Notes: a model not told the origin generated them from the letters alone. A DNA stretch of 64,000 nucleotides from Streptomyces xanthophaeus (GCF_000725805.1 NZ_JOFT01000026.1:1-64000), one strand, 5' to 3'. Positions 1-10,658 are shown, numbered from the stretch's first letter. Translations and numbers: made by a program.

Positions 1-1
1 C

Positions 2-91
2 GACTGGTACAACTACCACCGGCCCCACACCGGCATCCAAGGCCAAACACCCGCCAGCCGCGTCACCAACCTGTCCGGACAACACATCTAG
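2..91 (+). pseudogene. C-terminal end of an IS481-type transposase (cut by window edge)
   Basis: Frame 2 reads a short tail with DWYNYHRPHTG followed by TPASRVTNLSG and a TAG stop. This is the typical end of DDE integrase-core transposases of the IS481/IS3 group, where the WYN..RPH motif follows the catalytic Glu. Only about 29 residues lie in the window, so I cannot say whether the element is intact upstream. No terminal inverted repeat is obvious between the stop and the next gene. Confidence 0.7.
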
Positions 92-138
92 GCCGTCTCG
101 GCCCAGGCCGCCCCGGACCCGGGACCACCGGCCGCCGG

Positions 139-1179
139 TCAGCCCCGGCGGCCGGCCCCGCCCGCGCCGGAACCGGCGAGCGGCGGGGTGTCCATACCGG
201 TGCCGTGGCGGAGCCCGTCCAGGAATGCGGCGACCGCGTCGGTGGCCGTACGGGCGGGTTCCCAGCCGAGTTCGGTACGGGCCCGTCCCGCGTCGAGCAG
301 CGGCATCCGCAGCACCGCGTCCAGCAGCCCCGGGTCGGCCGGGGCCAGGTGCATCCGCCAGCCTGCGGCGAGCACGGCGCGGGCCGCGCCCGAGGACACC
401 TGGACGGTGCGCGCACGCAGCAGCCCCGCCACTGCGGCCGTGTCCAGGACCGGGTCGGCGACGAGGTTGAAGGGGCCCGTGACGGGGCGCAGGACCGCCG
501 CCGCGTAGGCCCGGGCGGCGTCGTCGGTGTCCAGCGCCTGGAACCGCAGTCCGGTGACCGCGGGCACCACGGGGATCAGGCCGGGCCGGATCAGCCACCA
601 CGGCAGCAGCGGGCCCGCGAGGATCCGCCGCTGCTCGGCCGCCGAGGCCGCCTTGAACAGGAACGCGGGCCGCATCCGGACGACGCGCATCTGCGGGTGG
701 GTCAGCTGGTACCCGTCCAAGTAGCGTTCGAGGTAGGCCTTCTCCCGGGTGTACGCGGCTCCGGGCCAGCCGTGCGTGGGCCAGGTCTCGTCGACCGGCA
801 GGTCCGTGTGCGGTCCGGGCGAGTAGGCGCCGACGGAGGAGGCGTGCACCAGCGCGCGGACGCCCGCCCGCGCGCACGCCTCGAACACGCGGATGCTGCC
901 GAGGACGTTGGTCTCCCAGGTCTCGACCGGGTCGTGGGTGGGCTGGAACTTCCAGGCGAGGTGGACGACGGCGTCCGCGCCGTCGAAGAGCGCGGCGAGG
1001 TCGGGGCCGTGCGGGCCGACGTCCGCGGCGGCCCACCGTACGCCTGCCGCCCGCGGGCCGGCCGGCCCCGGGAGGCGGCGCGCCAGGCCGAGCACGTCGC
1101 TGACGGACGGCTCGCCCGCCAGGGCCCGTACGAGGCTCGTCCCCGCATTGCCCGTCGCTCCGGTCACGACGACACGCAT
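139..1179 (-). CDS. NAD(P)-dependent epimerase/dehydratase family protein
   Basis: A 346-residue extended short-chain dehydrogenase. The N-terminus MRVVVTGATGNAGTSLVRAL is a Rossmann fold with TGxxGxxG. Further motifs are DVGPHGPDL, then AVVHLAW, a catalytic-type S (VHASSVGAYSPG) and Y-x3-K (AYTREKAY). These suggest a nucleotide-sugar or small-molecule oxidoreductase, but the substrate cannot be read. It lies about 70 bp downstream of the CYP152-like P450 on the same strand, so co-transcription is plausible. The ATG start at 1179 directly opens the Rossmann strand, which supports it. Confidence 0.85.
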   Translation of the reverse strand: MRVVVTGATGNAGTSLVRALAGEPSVSDVLGLARRLPGPAGPRAAGVRWAAADVGPHGPDLAALFDGADAVVHLAWKFQPTHDPVETWETNVLGSIRVFEACARAGVRALVHASSVGAYSPGPHTDLPVDETWPTHGWPGAAYTREKAYLERYLDGYQLTHPQMRVVRMRPAFLFKAASAAEQRRILAGPLLPWWLIRPGLIPVVPAVTGLRFQALDTDDAARAYAAAVLRPVTGPFNLVADPVLDTAAVAGLLRARTVQVSSGAARAVLAAGWRMHLAPADPGLLDAVLRMPLLDAGRARTELGWEPARTATDAVAAFLDGLRHGTGMDTPPLAGSGAGGAGRRG

Positions 1180-1246
1180 GGCGCTCGCTCCGTCGTCCGG
1201 TACGGGTACGTGTCCCCCGCGGGTCCGGACGTCCGCCCGGGGGCGT

Positions 1247-2554
1247 TCACGGCCGGCCTCCGATCGGGAGGGGGCGGCGGGGCGGCCGACTGCTCGGGGT
1301 GGTCGCGGTCTCGATGACGAATCCGCTGCGGGGCCGGGTCGGGATGCGGCTCAGCGGGATGGAGAGGTCCTGTTGCGGGACGGCGAAGCGCAGGTCGGCG
1401 AGGGCCGGGCCGAGGGCGGTGAGCAGGGAGAGCGTGAGGTCCTCGCCGGGGCAGCGGTGGCCGGTCCGGGCGTCGCCGCCGCCCTGCGGGATGAGTTCGT
1501 CCGGGGGTTCGCGGCCGAGGAAGCGGCCGGGGTCGAAGTGGTACGGGGCCTGCCACAGGGCGGGGTCGTGGTGGTGGCCGTAGACGTCGATCAGGAGCAG
1601 GGTCCCGGCCGGGACCTCGCCGCCGGCGAAGGTGAGGTCGCGGGCGGCCACGCCTCCGAGGAGGGGGACGAACGGGTAGAAGCGCCTGACCTCGTGCGCG
1701 AAGGCCCGCGCCTGGGCGGGTCCGGCCGTACGCAGTTGTTCGGCCCGTACGGGATGGCGGTGCAGGGCGTGGGCGGTGAAGACGGCGAACCAGGCGACGG
1801 CGACGGTGGGCCGGATGATGTTCAGGAGTTCCACGGCCGCGGTGTGCGGGTCGAGGAGGGCTCCGTCGTGGCCTCGGTGCGCGGCGACCTCCGCCAGCGG
1901 GGACCCGGCCAGGGCGGCGTGCCGGGACGGGGCGAAGGGGCCGTCGGGGTGGGGGCCGCCGCGGACGTCCTCGACGGCCCGGGCCAGGGCCTCCTCCTGC
2001 CGCTCGCGGGCCCGGCGGGCGCGCCGGTGGCGGCGGCCCGCGGCGGCGAAGCCGTCGACCATGGCCACGCAGTCCTCGGCGATCTCCGGGGCGGCGTCGT
2101 CGGTGACGGGCAGCCCGACCCAGTCGCACACGGCCTGGGCGAGCAGGGTGGCCACCTCGTCGAAGAGCACGACCCGGCGCCCTTCCCAGGTGGGGACGGC
2201 CTCCCGCCAGCCGCTCTCGACACGCTGGGTGAGCGCGGCGATGCGGTCGGGCGCCATCAGCAGGGAGACGAACATCCGCTTGCGGACCTGGTGCTCCAGC
2301 CCGTCCAGGGTGTGCACGGCGCCCCTGCCGAAGAGGGTGTCGAGCACGGGGGCCGGCAGGGCCCCGTGGCGCCGGACGCGGTCCTCGTCGTAGAAGAGCG
2401 CGACGGCTTCGCGGCCGTGCAGGAGGGCCGTGGGCCGCCCCATCAGACGGGTGCGGACCAGTGGCGCACCGTCGTGGGCCCGGCGCAGGGCCGGGGCCCA
2501 GGCGTAACCGTGCGCCAGCAGGGAGAACGTGCTGTCGGTCAGCGGAACGGACAT
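1247..2554 (-). CDS. CYP152-family cytochrome P450 (fatty-acid peroxygenase/decarboxylase type)
   Basis: A 435-residue P450. The order of motifs is that of the CYP152 H2O2-using peroxygenases (P450-BSbeta, OleT): FSLL..GY near the start, LFGRGAVHTLDG at about 75-86, NIIRPTVAVAWF in the I helix with Arg248-Pro249 in place of the usual acid-Thr pair, and a loop with Cys368 (GHRCPGED) as heme ligand. The Arg-Pro pair binds the fatty-acid carboxylate in characterised members. His81 matches the His of OleT that favours decarboxylation, where P450-BSbeta has Gln; alpha/beta-hydroxylation versus 1-alkene formation cannot be decided from sequence. No redox partner gene is adjacent, as expected for a peroxygenase. 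Confidence 0.88.
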   Translation of the reverse strand: MSVPLTDSTFSLLAHGYAWAPALRRAHDGAPLVRTRLMGRPTALLHGREAVALFYDEDRVRRHGALPAPVLDTLFGRGAVHTLDGLEHQVRKRMFVSLLMAPDRIAALTQRVESGWREAVPTWEGRRVVLFDEVATLLAQAVCDWVGLPVTDDAAPEIAEDCVAMVDGFAAAGRRHRRARRARERQEEALARAVEDVRGGPHPDGPFAPSRHAALAGSPLAEVAAHRGHDGALLDPHTAAVELLNIIRPTVAVAWFAVFTAHALHRHPVRAEQLRTAGPAQARAFAHEVRRFYPFVPLLGGVAARDLTFAGGEVPAGTLLLIDVYGHHHDPALWQAPYHFDPGRFLGREPPDELIPQGGGDARTGHRCPGEDLTLSLLTALGPALADLRFAVPQQDLSIPLSRIPTRPRSGFVIETATTPSSRPPRRPLPIGGRP

Positions 2555-2610
2555 GACCTGCGCCTACCCGGCCGGTGGGGGCCCATGCCGGTGTCCGCGG
2601 CGGGGGCCGC

Positions 2611-2634
2611 GTTTAGGAAGCGGCGTTCGGGTTA
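2611..2634 (+). promoter_or_regulatory. Candidate sigma-B-type promoter for csbD
   Basis: GTTT at 2611-2614 and GGGTTA at 2629-2634, separated by 14 bp, fit the actinobacterial sigma-B pattern (GNNT, 14-16 bp, GGGTAY-like). It lies about 50 bp before the CsbD-like gene; CsbD family members are known general-stress genes. Confidence 0.5.
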
Positions 2635-2685
2635 GGCGCTGCGGAGACAGATACGAAGAGGTTCCGAGTGACGGGAGTGGTGACC

Positions 2686-2859
2686 GTGTCGGGCGAGGAA
2701 AAGATGAAGGCCAAGAAGGAACAGGCCAAGGGCAAGGCCAAGGAGGCCATGGGCCGCACGGTCGGCAACGAACGCCTCACGGCGGAGGGCCGCACGGAAC
2801 AGGCCAAGGGCGACGCCCGCCAGGCCAAGGAGAAGATCAAGGACGTGCTGAAGGACTAG
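2686..2859 (+). CDS. CsbD-family stress protein
   Basis: A 57-residue, Lys/Glu/Ala-rich hydrophilic protein with the CsbD pattern KKEQAKGKAKEAMGR..G, then EGRTEQAKGDARQAKEKIKD. The family is induced by general stress; its molecular role is unknown. I prefer the GTG at 2686 (MSGEEKMKAKK) because GGGAG at 2672-2676 sits 9 nt before it; the frame is open from GTG 2668, and ATG 2704 is another option. A strong hairpin follows the stop. Confidence 0.85.
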   Translation: MSGEEKMKAKKEQAKGKAKEAMGRTVGNERLTAEGRTEQAKGDARQAKEKIKDVLKD

Positions 2860-2902
2860 CTCCCTCGGAGCAGCTCCTCGGCACAACCCGTGGGGACGGG
2901 CA

Positions 2903-2935
2903 GGGCCGGGCACCCGCACGACGGGTGCCCGGCCC
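2903..2935 (+). terminator. Hairpin terminator after csbD
   Basis: A perfect 14-bp GC stem (2903-2916 with 2922-2935) and a 5-nt loop lie 43 bp after the csbD stop. There is no U-tract, as is common in Streptomyces. Confidence 0.7.
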
Positions 2936-3034
2936 CCGTCGTGCGCCGCCGCCCCGCCCCCGTCCCCGCTCCTGTCCGCGTACCAACGCACCCGCACGCA
3001 GACCGGGTTCAGTGGGCACGTAGGCTCGCGGACC

Positions 3035-3889
3035 GTGACGGTGCGAACTGGTGTGTGGAGTGCTGCCTCCTGGAAGGCGTGGGCGACGGGCTCTGCGGCG
3101 CCGTGGCACGGAGCTGTCCTGGACGAGGCCCATCGGCTGATCGGCGAGGGCCGGTACGAGGAGGCCGAGGCGCGGGCGCGGGTCGTCGTAGCGGCCCGCC
3201 GGGGTGTCCGGGGCCGGGACCGGCGTCCGGTGACCGCCTGGCAGGCCGGCTTCTACGCCGCCACGGCCGCGATCCACCACGGGCGCGGCGCGGCGGTGCT
3301 GGGCGAACTGGACGCCCTGATCGGGGACATGGAGCAGCAGTTGTCCGGCGGCGGCCGGACCCTGCTGCTGACCGTTCGGATCAGCCGGGCGTGGGTGCTG
3401 ATCGAAGAGGGCCGGCCCGCCGAGGCGGAGGCCGAAGCCCAGGACGTACTGCGGGCGTTGACCCGGATCGCGCACCTGACCGAGGTGTGGCAGCCCGAAC
3501 TGCTCGCCCTGGCCTGCCTGGGCGACGCCCTGTGCGCGCAGGAGCGGTACGAGGAGGCGGAAGCGATCGCCCGCGGGCACCTGCCCCGGGCCGAGAAGAG
3601 GATGGCGACCGCCCTGCACCGGGTGCTCGTCCGCAGCCTGACGGGGCAGGGGCGCCACGAAGAGGCACTGGCCGAGGCATGCATGCCCTTCCCCGAGCCC
3701 CTGCCTTCCGCCGGCGGTGAACTGGAACTCATCACGGCCGGGGCCCTGTATGCCCTGGGCCGCCACGGCGAGGCGGAGACCGAGGCCCGACGGGCCCTGG
3801 CCGCGTGCGAGCCGTACCTGCACCCGCAACACCGCCGCTTCACCAGGATCCACGCGCTCCTGGCCCGCATCTCGTCGGCCCAGGCCTGA
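3035..3889 (+). CDS. Tetratricopeptide-repeat protein
   Basis: A 284-residue soluble protein made of TPR-like helical pairs: EAHRLIGEGRYEEAEARARVVV, then WVLIEEGRPAEAEAEAQDVL, LGDALCAQERYEEAEAIARGHL and ALYALGRHGEAETEARRAL. The G/R-Y-x-E-A-E core recurs about every 40 residues. TPR folds mediate protein contacts; no enzymatic domain is visible. The first 25 residues lack repeat character, so the true start may be slightly downstream of GTG 3035. It is convergent with the fur-like gene. Confidence 0.75.
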   Translation: MTVRTGVWSAASWKAWATGSAAPWHGAVLDEAHRLIGEGRYEEAEARARVVVAARRGVRGRDRRPVTAWQAGFYAATAAIHHGRGAAVLGELDALIGDMEQQLSGGGRTLLLTVRISRAWVLIEEGRPAEAEAEAQDVLRALTRIAHLTEVWQPELLALACLGDALCAQERYEEAEAIARGHLPRAEKRMATALHRVLVRSLTGQGRHEEALAEACMPFPEPLPSAGGELELITAGALYALGRHGEAETEARRALAACEPYLHPQHRRFTRIHALLARISSAQA

Positions 3890-3902
3890 GCGCTCGCCAG
3901 GC

Positions 3903-4319
3903 CTAGGCGCCGGCGCAGGCGGGGCACAGGCCACGGTAGGTGACCTCCACGCCGGAGACCGTGAAGCCGAAGCGTTCCTCGGCCGGGAGGGACGCCAGCG
4001 GGTCGCCGCCGGCGTGGACGTCGCGGATCAGGCCGCAGCCGGAGCACACCAGGTGATGGTGCGGGTGGTGCGCGTTCGGGTCGTAGCGCTTGGCCCTGCC
4101 GTCGGTGGTGACCTCCGCGACCTCGCCCAGCGAGACGAGCTCGCCCAGGGCGTTGTACACGGTCGCCCGGGAGATCTCCGGCAGCCGCTGCGCCGCCCGG
4201 GCGTGCACCTCGTCGGCCGTGAGGTGCACGTGCTCGCCGTCGAGTACCTCAGCGACCACGCGCCGCTGGGACGTCATGCGCCAGCCGCGCCCTCGCAGTC
4301 GCTCCAGCAGGTCGCTCAT
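3903..4319 (-). CDS. Fur/PerR-family metal-dependent regulator
   Basis: A 138-residue Fur-family repressor. The winged helix spans about 10-85 (RMTSQRRVVAEVL, then ISRATVYNALGELV as recognition region). The metal sites are the His-rich stretch HHPHHHLVCSGC and the C-terminal CPAC pair of a structural Zn site. It is divergent from katG with about 430 bp between. In Streptomyces and mycobacteria, FurA or CatR repressors control adjacent catalase genes, so peroxide or iron control of katG is the likely role. FurA versus PerR/CatR specificity is not settled by sequence. Confidence 0.88.
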   Translation of the reverse strand: MSDLLERLRGRGWRMTSQRRVVAEVLDGEHVHLTADEVHARAAQRLPEISRATVYNALGELVSLGEVAEVTTDGRAKRYDPNAHHPHHHLVCSGCGLIRDVHAGGDPLASLPAEERFGFTVSGVEVTYRGLCPACAGA

Positions 4320-4392
4320 ATCGGCTCACCTATTCAGGCTCGGCGGTGCACCCGGGACTCACCGGCAGTCATCACCGGTGGACGTCTTGTAT

Positions 4393-4407
4393 CCGATGGG
4401 ATATCGG
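4393..4407. promoter_or_regulatory. Inverted repeat in the fur-katG intergenic region
   Basis: CCGAT, 5-bp spacer, ATCGG lies 14 bp upstream of the predicted katG -35 box and about 75 bp upstream of the fur start. It is a candidate Fur/PerR operator by position; it does not match a canonical Fur box well. Confidence 0.3.
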
Positions 4408-4420
4408 CTTGGTGTCCTTC

Positions 4421-4448
4421 TTGACTTGGATTCCGTCCATCGTAGGAT
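4421..4448 (+). promoter_or_regulatory. Vegetative promoter for katG
   Basis: TTGACT (4421-4426) and TAGGAT (4443-4448) with a 16-bp spacer closely fit the HrdB consensus. Transcription towards katG would give a leader of about 290 nt. Confidence 0.6.
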
Positions 4449-4504
4449 CGGATTGTCTGATAGCCAAGGGACAGGAAGATTCCAGAGCGGCAGGAGACTG
4501 AAAC

Positions 4505-4594
4505 GTGACGGACCACCGCCGAGAACCCGCGCGGTGCCGACATGCAGGTGCCGGCCTCCCGCGTCCCGCTGCTCGACACCGTCAGGGACGGTGA
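4505..4594 (+). CDS. Possible leader peptide (29 codons) in the katG 5' region
   Basis: GTG at 4505 follows GGCAGGAG (4489-4496) with 8-nt spacing, a near-ideal ribosome site, and opens a 29-residue Arg/His-rich peptide containing ARCRHAG. It lies between the predicted promoter and katG. Short uORFs with an RCRH-type core are a recurrent class of actinobacterial leader peptides, but similarity here is limited to a few residues. The ribosome site is the main support. Confidence 0.35.
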   Translation: MTDHRREPARCRHAGAGLPRPAARHRQGR

Positions 4595-4724
4595 CCACCC
4601 GGCGTCGAGGCGATCGACCGGCCCGGGGCCCGTACGCCGGTGCGGCCGGCGTCCTGAGCCATGTGCCACGTACCCCCGCGCCCCGACCGTTCTCCCCCGC
4701 ATGCAGTTCCTGAGCACCGCGTGA

Positions 4725-6980
<2,256 letters not shown>

Positions 6981-6989
6981 CCGTGCCGT

Positions 6990-7017
6990 CCGGGCCGGCC
7001 CCCACGGGCCGGCCCGG
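6990..7017. terminator. Bidirectional hairpin between katG and the M15 peptidase gene
   Basis: A 12-bp perfect stem (6990-7001 with 7006-7017), 4-nt loop, sits between two convergent genes. Confidence 0.7.
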
Positions 7018-7025
7018 GAGGCCGC

Positions 7026-7766
7026 TCAGCCACCCGTCGCCGAGAAGTGCTGGTAGTCGGGGTTGGACCAGCGGCCGCCCCAGTGCCAGCCCTCCGCCTC
7101 GAAGGCCCGGGTGATGACGTCGCCGGGGCGGATCATGCCCGGTCCGGCGGGCTCGCGCCGCAGATGGGCCCCGCCCGCGGGCGGACGGACGGTGCCGCGG
7201 CGGTCCACGTACGGGTTCTGCACCGGTCCGATGTCCACGGCGTCCCCGTAGGCGTGCCGGGAGCGGCGGCCGGGATCGCCGGTGACCTGCCGGCAATTGA
7301 AGGCGGAGGTGTTGTCGTCCGCCATCGAGCGGGCGTCGTCGCCGCCGTACGCCGCCACCGGCCGCATGCGCCGGATGGGGAACTTCGCGTCGAAGGCCTT
7401 GCCGAAGACCCGCAGGACGGGTCCGACCGCCCGCTCGTGGACGACGAGTTCGCCCCGGTGGACCCTGCCGTCGAAACCCCAGTGGTTCATGCGGACCAGC
7501 CGCAGCCGTTCGGGTCCGACCGGACAGCCCGGCCGGTACGTGGCGCCCAGGTCCGCCGCCGTCACCCGCTCCACCTCGGCGGCCAGCCCGGCGCCCGGGT
7601 CCCGGACCCGGGCCACGGACGGGGACGCGGACGGGACCGCCGGCGCGGACACGCTCGTGCAGCCGGGTGCGGTGGTACACAGCGCGACCACCGCTACGAC
7701 CGCGGTGACGGCTGTGGAGACAGGTCGCACTGCCTCACGGTAAGCGGGCCCCGCCCGCCCCGCCAC
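7026..7766 (-). CDS. Secreted M15-family peptidase-like lipoprotein
   Basis: A 246-residue protein with an N-terminal hydrophobic segment ending in TTAPGC, which could be a lipobox. The C-terminal half carries M15 (VanY/extensin-like) features: SRHAYGDAVDIG supplies the His and Asp zinc ligands, and WHWGGRW followed by PDYQHF supplies the last His. Family members cut D-Ala or D-Glu bonds in peptidoglycan. FNCRQVTG is also common in extensin-like members. An alternative GTG start at 7730 would shorten the leader to a typical signal peptide. Confidence 0.8.
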   Translation of the reverse strand: MAGRAGPAYREAVRPVSTAVTAVVAVVALCTTAPGCTSVSAPAVPSASPSVARVRDPGAGLAAEVERVTAADLGATYRPGCPVGPERLRLVRMNHWGFDGRVHRGELVVHERAVGPVLRVFGKAFDAKFPIRRMRPVAAYGGDDARSMADDNTSAFNCRQVTGDPGRRSRHAYGDAVDIGPVQNPYVDRRGTVRPPAGGAHLRREPAGPGMIRPGDVITRAFEAEGWHWGGRWSNPDYQHFSATGG

Positions 7767-7913
7767 CGGCCGCAGGCCCGCGCTCCCCTCCCCGCCCGCC
7801 CCCGTGGCGTGCCGCCGCGGCGCATGGACGCCGGCGGTCCGGGCAAGCGCACGACGGGAGACGACAGCGCCTCAAGCGGCGACGGACGGCGACGAGCGGG
7901 GTCGGGGATGGGC

Positions 7914-8735
7914 ATGAGAGCGACGGGTACGAAACTGCGCAGAGGGTCCCGCGGGGAGCAGGCCACGCTGGTCATGGCACGCAGCGGGCTGACGGCGCGC
8001 GGTGTGCTGTACGTGCTCGTGGGGCTGCTGGCCGCGCGCATCGCGTTCGGCGACTCGGGCGCCGGGGAAGCGGACCGGCAGGGCGCCCTCCAGGAGATCG
8101 CGGGCAAGCCCTTCGGCGGCGTGCTCGTGTGGGCCGTCGGCATCGGCCTGGTGGGCATGACGCTGTGGCGGCTCCTGGAGGCTGTGTTCGGCGGCCCGGG
8201 CCCGGACGGCCGCAAGGCCACCAAGCGCCTGGCGGCGGCGGCGCGCGCCGTGTTCTACGCCGTGGTCGCCTTCTCCGTGCTCTCCTTCGCCGCGGGCGAC
8301 GGGCCCGCACGCTCCGGTGACGAGCAGTCCCGGGACGTGACGGCGCGGGCCCTGGATCTCCCGGCGGGCCAGTGGCTGGTGGCCGCCGCCGGGGTGGCGA
8401 TTGGCATCGGTGGCGTGGTGATCGCCGTACAGGCGGCCCGGCGCAGCTTCCGCAAGGACCTCGCGATGAACGGGGCGTCCGCCCGGGTGCGCTCGGCGGT
8501 GGACTTCCTCGGGGTGAGCGGCGGCATCGCGCGGGGCGCGCTCTTCGCGGCGGTCGGCGGGTTCGTCACGTACGCGGCGGTCGACTACGACCCCGCACAC
8601 GCGCGGGGCGTCGACGACACGCTCCGCACCTTCGCCGGGACGCCGGCCGGGCCGTGGCTGCTGCTCGCGGTGGCCGTCGGGCTGATGCTCTTCGGGGTGT
8701 TCTCCTTCGCGATGGCCCGCTGGCGCAAGGTCTGA
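7914..8735 (+). CDS. DUF1206 membrane protein
   Basis: About 273 residues with six hydrophobic segments arranged as three similar two-helix units, each beginning with a pattern like ARxGxxARGVLYVLVG (first unit) or FLGVSGGIARGALFAAVG (third). This internal triplication is typical of DUF1206. Function is unknown. ATG 7914 has GGGG at 7904-7907; ATG 7908 is two codons upstream. It is convergent with the TetR gene. Confidence 0.85.
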   Translation: MRATGTKLRRGSRGEQATLVMARSGLTARGVLYVLVGLLAARIAFGDSGAGEADRQGALQEIAGKPFGGVLVWAVGIGLVGMTLWRLLEAVFGGPGPDGRKATKRLAAAARAVFYAVVAFSVLSFAAGDGPARSGDEQSRDVTARALDLPAGQWLVAAAGVAIGIGGVVIAVQAARRSFRKDLAMNGASARVRSAVDFLGVSGGIARGALFAAVGGFVTYAAVDYDPAHARGVDDTLRTFAGTPAGPWLLLAVAVGLMLFGVFSFAMARWRKV

Positions 8736-8757
8736 GCGCCGCGGGCCGGAAGGGGCC

Positions 8758-9426
8758 TCACGGCGCGGTGAGGGCGTCGGCCTCCGCCGCGTAGAGCAGG
8801 GCCGGGTCCAGGCCCATGCCGGTGAAGTGGCCCGCCAGTTCCAGGGACAGCACCCCGTGCAGGCGGCTCCAGAAGGCGAGGGCCAGGCGCAGGGCCGCGG
8901 GCGGGGCGTCCGGGTGGCTCCCGGCCCAGCCCCGGTGATCCGCCAGGTGCCCGTCGAGGGTCTCGGCCGATGCCCCGCGGGCGGGATCGGTCCCCGCCGC
9001 GGCGCAGGCGTCGAGCAGGACGGACATCATCTCCCCGGCGATCTCCGTGACGTCCTGCGGCGCCTGGTAGCCGGGTACCGGGGTGCCGTAGACGAGGAAG
9101 TAGCGGTGCGGGTCCGCCAGGGCCCACCGGCGCAGGGTCCGGGCCAGACCGGCGAGGTGGTGCGGACCGGGTGCCCCGGCGGGGACGGCCGCGAAGGCGT
9201 CGGCGAGGCTGCGGTACGCGTCCGTGACGAGTTCCGTGATCAGCTCGTCGCGGTTGGCGAAGTACCGGTAGAGCGCGGGTCCGCTCATGCCCATCTGCTT
9301 GGCGATGGCGTTGAGCGACAGGGCGGAGGCGCCGGAACCGGCGATCTGCTGCCAGGCCTTCTCCTTGACCTCGGCGCGCACCTGCTGCCGGTACCGCTCG
9401 CGCGGGGTCGTCGTGGGTCCGGTCAC
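8758..9426 (-). CDS. TetR-family regulator (WHG C-terminal domain)
   Basis: A 222-residue TetR repressor: helix-turn-helix with LSLNAIAKQMGMSGPALYRYFANRDELI, then a ligand domain of the TetR_C_13/WHG type (LALAFWSRLHGVLSLEL). I chose GTG 9426 (MTGPTTTPRER) because AAAGAGG sits 8 nt upstream; the frame continues to GTG 9474. It is divergent from the oxidoreductase gene, with tandem repeats between them as likely operator. Confidence 0.88.
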   Translation of the reverse strand: MTGPTTTPRERYRQQVRAEVKEKAWQQIAGSGASALSLNAIAKQMGMSGPALYRYFANRDELITELVTDAYRSLADAFAAVPAGAPGPHHLAGLARTLRRWALADPHRYFLVYGTPVPGYQAPQDVTEIAGEMMSVLLDACAAAGTDPARGASAETLDGHLADHRGWAGSHPDAPPAALRLALAFWSRLHGVLSLELAGHFTGMGLDPALLYAAEADALTAP

Positions 9427-9478
9427 GTCCGCCACCTCTTTCTGCCTGCACTCTGCACGCCGGTCATCGCGCACTGCG

Positions 9479-9506
9479 TTAGCTAGAACCTATTAGTTAG
9501 AACCTA
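9479..9506. promoter_or_regulatory. Tandem 14-bp direct repeats, probable TetR operator
   Basis: TTAGCTAGAACCTA (9479-9492) is followed without gap by TTAGTTAGAACCTA (9493-9506); 13 of 14 positions match. They lie between the divergent TetR and oxidoreductase genes and are AT-rich in a GC-rich region. Confidence 0.6.
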
Positions 9507-9626
9507 TCACCATCGGCATGCCCCCTCGCGACCGATGCAAGCACTCGCTTGACAGGGAGGCTATTGCCATTCACTCTGGTTACACCTTCTAACGAACACG
9601 AGAACCACAAAACCCCGGAGGTCTTC

Positions 9627-10658
9627 ATGGACACCGTCGAGCGCGTAGAGGTCGTTCTGCCCGGCAAGGTCGAGCCGGAAGGACTGGAACTGCACCGCGG
9701 CCCGGTACCGGTGCCCGCCGCCGGGCAGGTGCTCATCGGCATGGAGGCCACAGGAGTGTCCTTCGCCGAGCAGCAGATGCGCCGCGGCCGGTACTACGAC
9801 CAGCCCTCCTTCCCCTTCGTCCCGGGATACGACCTGGTCGGCACCGTGCTGGCCACGGGCCCGGGGGTCGCGGCCGACCTGATCGGCCGGCGGGTGGCCG
9901 CCATGACGAAGACCGGGGGCTGGGCGAGCCACGTCCTGGTCGACGCGGCCGACGCGGTGGAGGTGCCGGAGGGGGTCCGGGCGGCCGACGCGGAGACCGC
10001 GGTCGTCAACGGCATCACCGCCTGGCAGATGCTGCACCGCAAGGCCCGGGTGCGCGCCGGGGGCACCGTCCTGGTCCACGGCGCCAACGGCGGCGTCGGC
10101 TCGGTCCTGGTCCAGCTGGCGCTCGCCGCGGGCATCCGGGTGATCGGCACCGCGTCCGCCCGCCACCACGAGGCCCTGCGGGCGCTCGGGGTGGTCCCGG
10201 TCGACTACCGCTCGGGCGAGGTCCCCGCACGCGTACGGCAGCTCGCGCCCGGCGGGGTGGACGCCGTCTTCGACCACGTCGGCGGGGACGGGGTCGTCGA
10301 CTCCTGGCGGCTCCTGGCCCCCGGCGGCACGCTCGTCTCGTACGGCAGCGCTGCCACCCGGGACGACGAGGGCTCGGGGGCCTGGCCCGTCCTGCGGCTG
10401 CTGGGGCGGGTGTGGCTGTGGAACTGGCTGCCCAACGGTCGCAGCGCCTACTTCTTCAACGTCTGGGCCGGCCGCGCCTACGCCGCGAACCGCTTCCGGG
10501 CCCGCCTGCGCTCCGACCTCACCCAGGTCTTCACCGCCCTCCAGCGCGGCGAGATCACCGCACGGGTGGCCGCCGAGATCCCCCTCTCCCGGGCCGCCGA
10601 GGCGATGCGCCTGGCCGAGTCGGGCACGGTCGCGGGCAAGGTCGTCCTGGTCCCCTGA
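9627..10658 (+). CDS. Medium-chain zinc-less quinone oxidoreductase-like protein
   Basis: A 343-residue MDR-superfamily NAD(P)H-dependent oxidoreductase: N-terminal GroES-like domain (FPFVPGYDLVGTV), then Rossmann domain with VLVHGANGGVGSVLVQLA. The zinc ligands of alcohol dehydrogenases are absent, as in quinone reductases (Qor). CCGGAGG at 9615-9621 supports ATG 9627 over the longer frame. It is probably repressed by the divergent TetR and may detoxify a quinone or enone sensed by it. Confidence 0.88.
   Translation: MDTVERVEVVLPGKVEPEGLELHRGPVPVPAAGQVLIGMEATGVSFAEQQMRRGRYYDQPSFPFVPGYDLVGTVLATGPGVAADLIGRRVAAMTKTGGWASHVLVDAADAVEVPEGVRAADAETAVVNGITAWQMLHRKARVRAGGTVLVHGANGGVGSVLVQLALAAGIRVIGTASARHHEALRALGVVPVDYRSGEVPARVRQLAPGGVDAVFDHVGGDGVVDSWRLLAPGGTLVSYGSAATRDDEGSGAWPVLRLLGRVWLWNWLPNGRSAYFFNVWAGRAYAANRFRARLRSDLTQVFTALQRGEITARVAAEIPLSRAAEAMRLAESGTVAGKVVLVP

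Noticed and set aside
4542..4724. 60-codon ORF in the katG leader
   Set aside because: No ribosome site and poor composition; the frame from GTG 4505 has a much better site.
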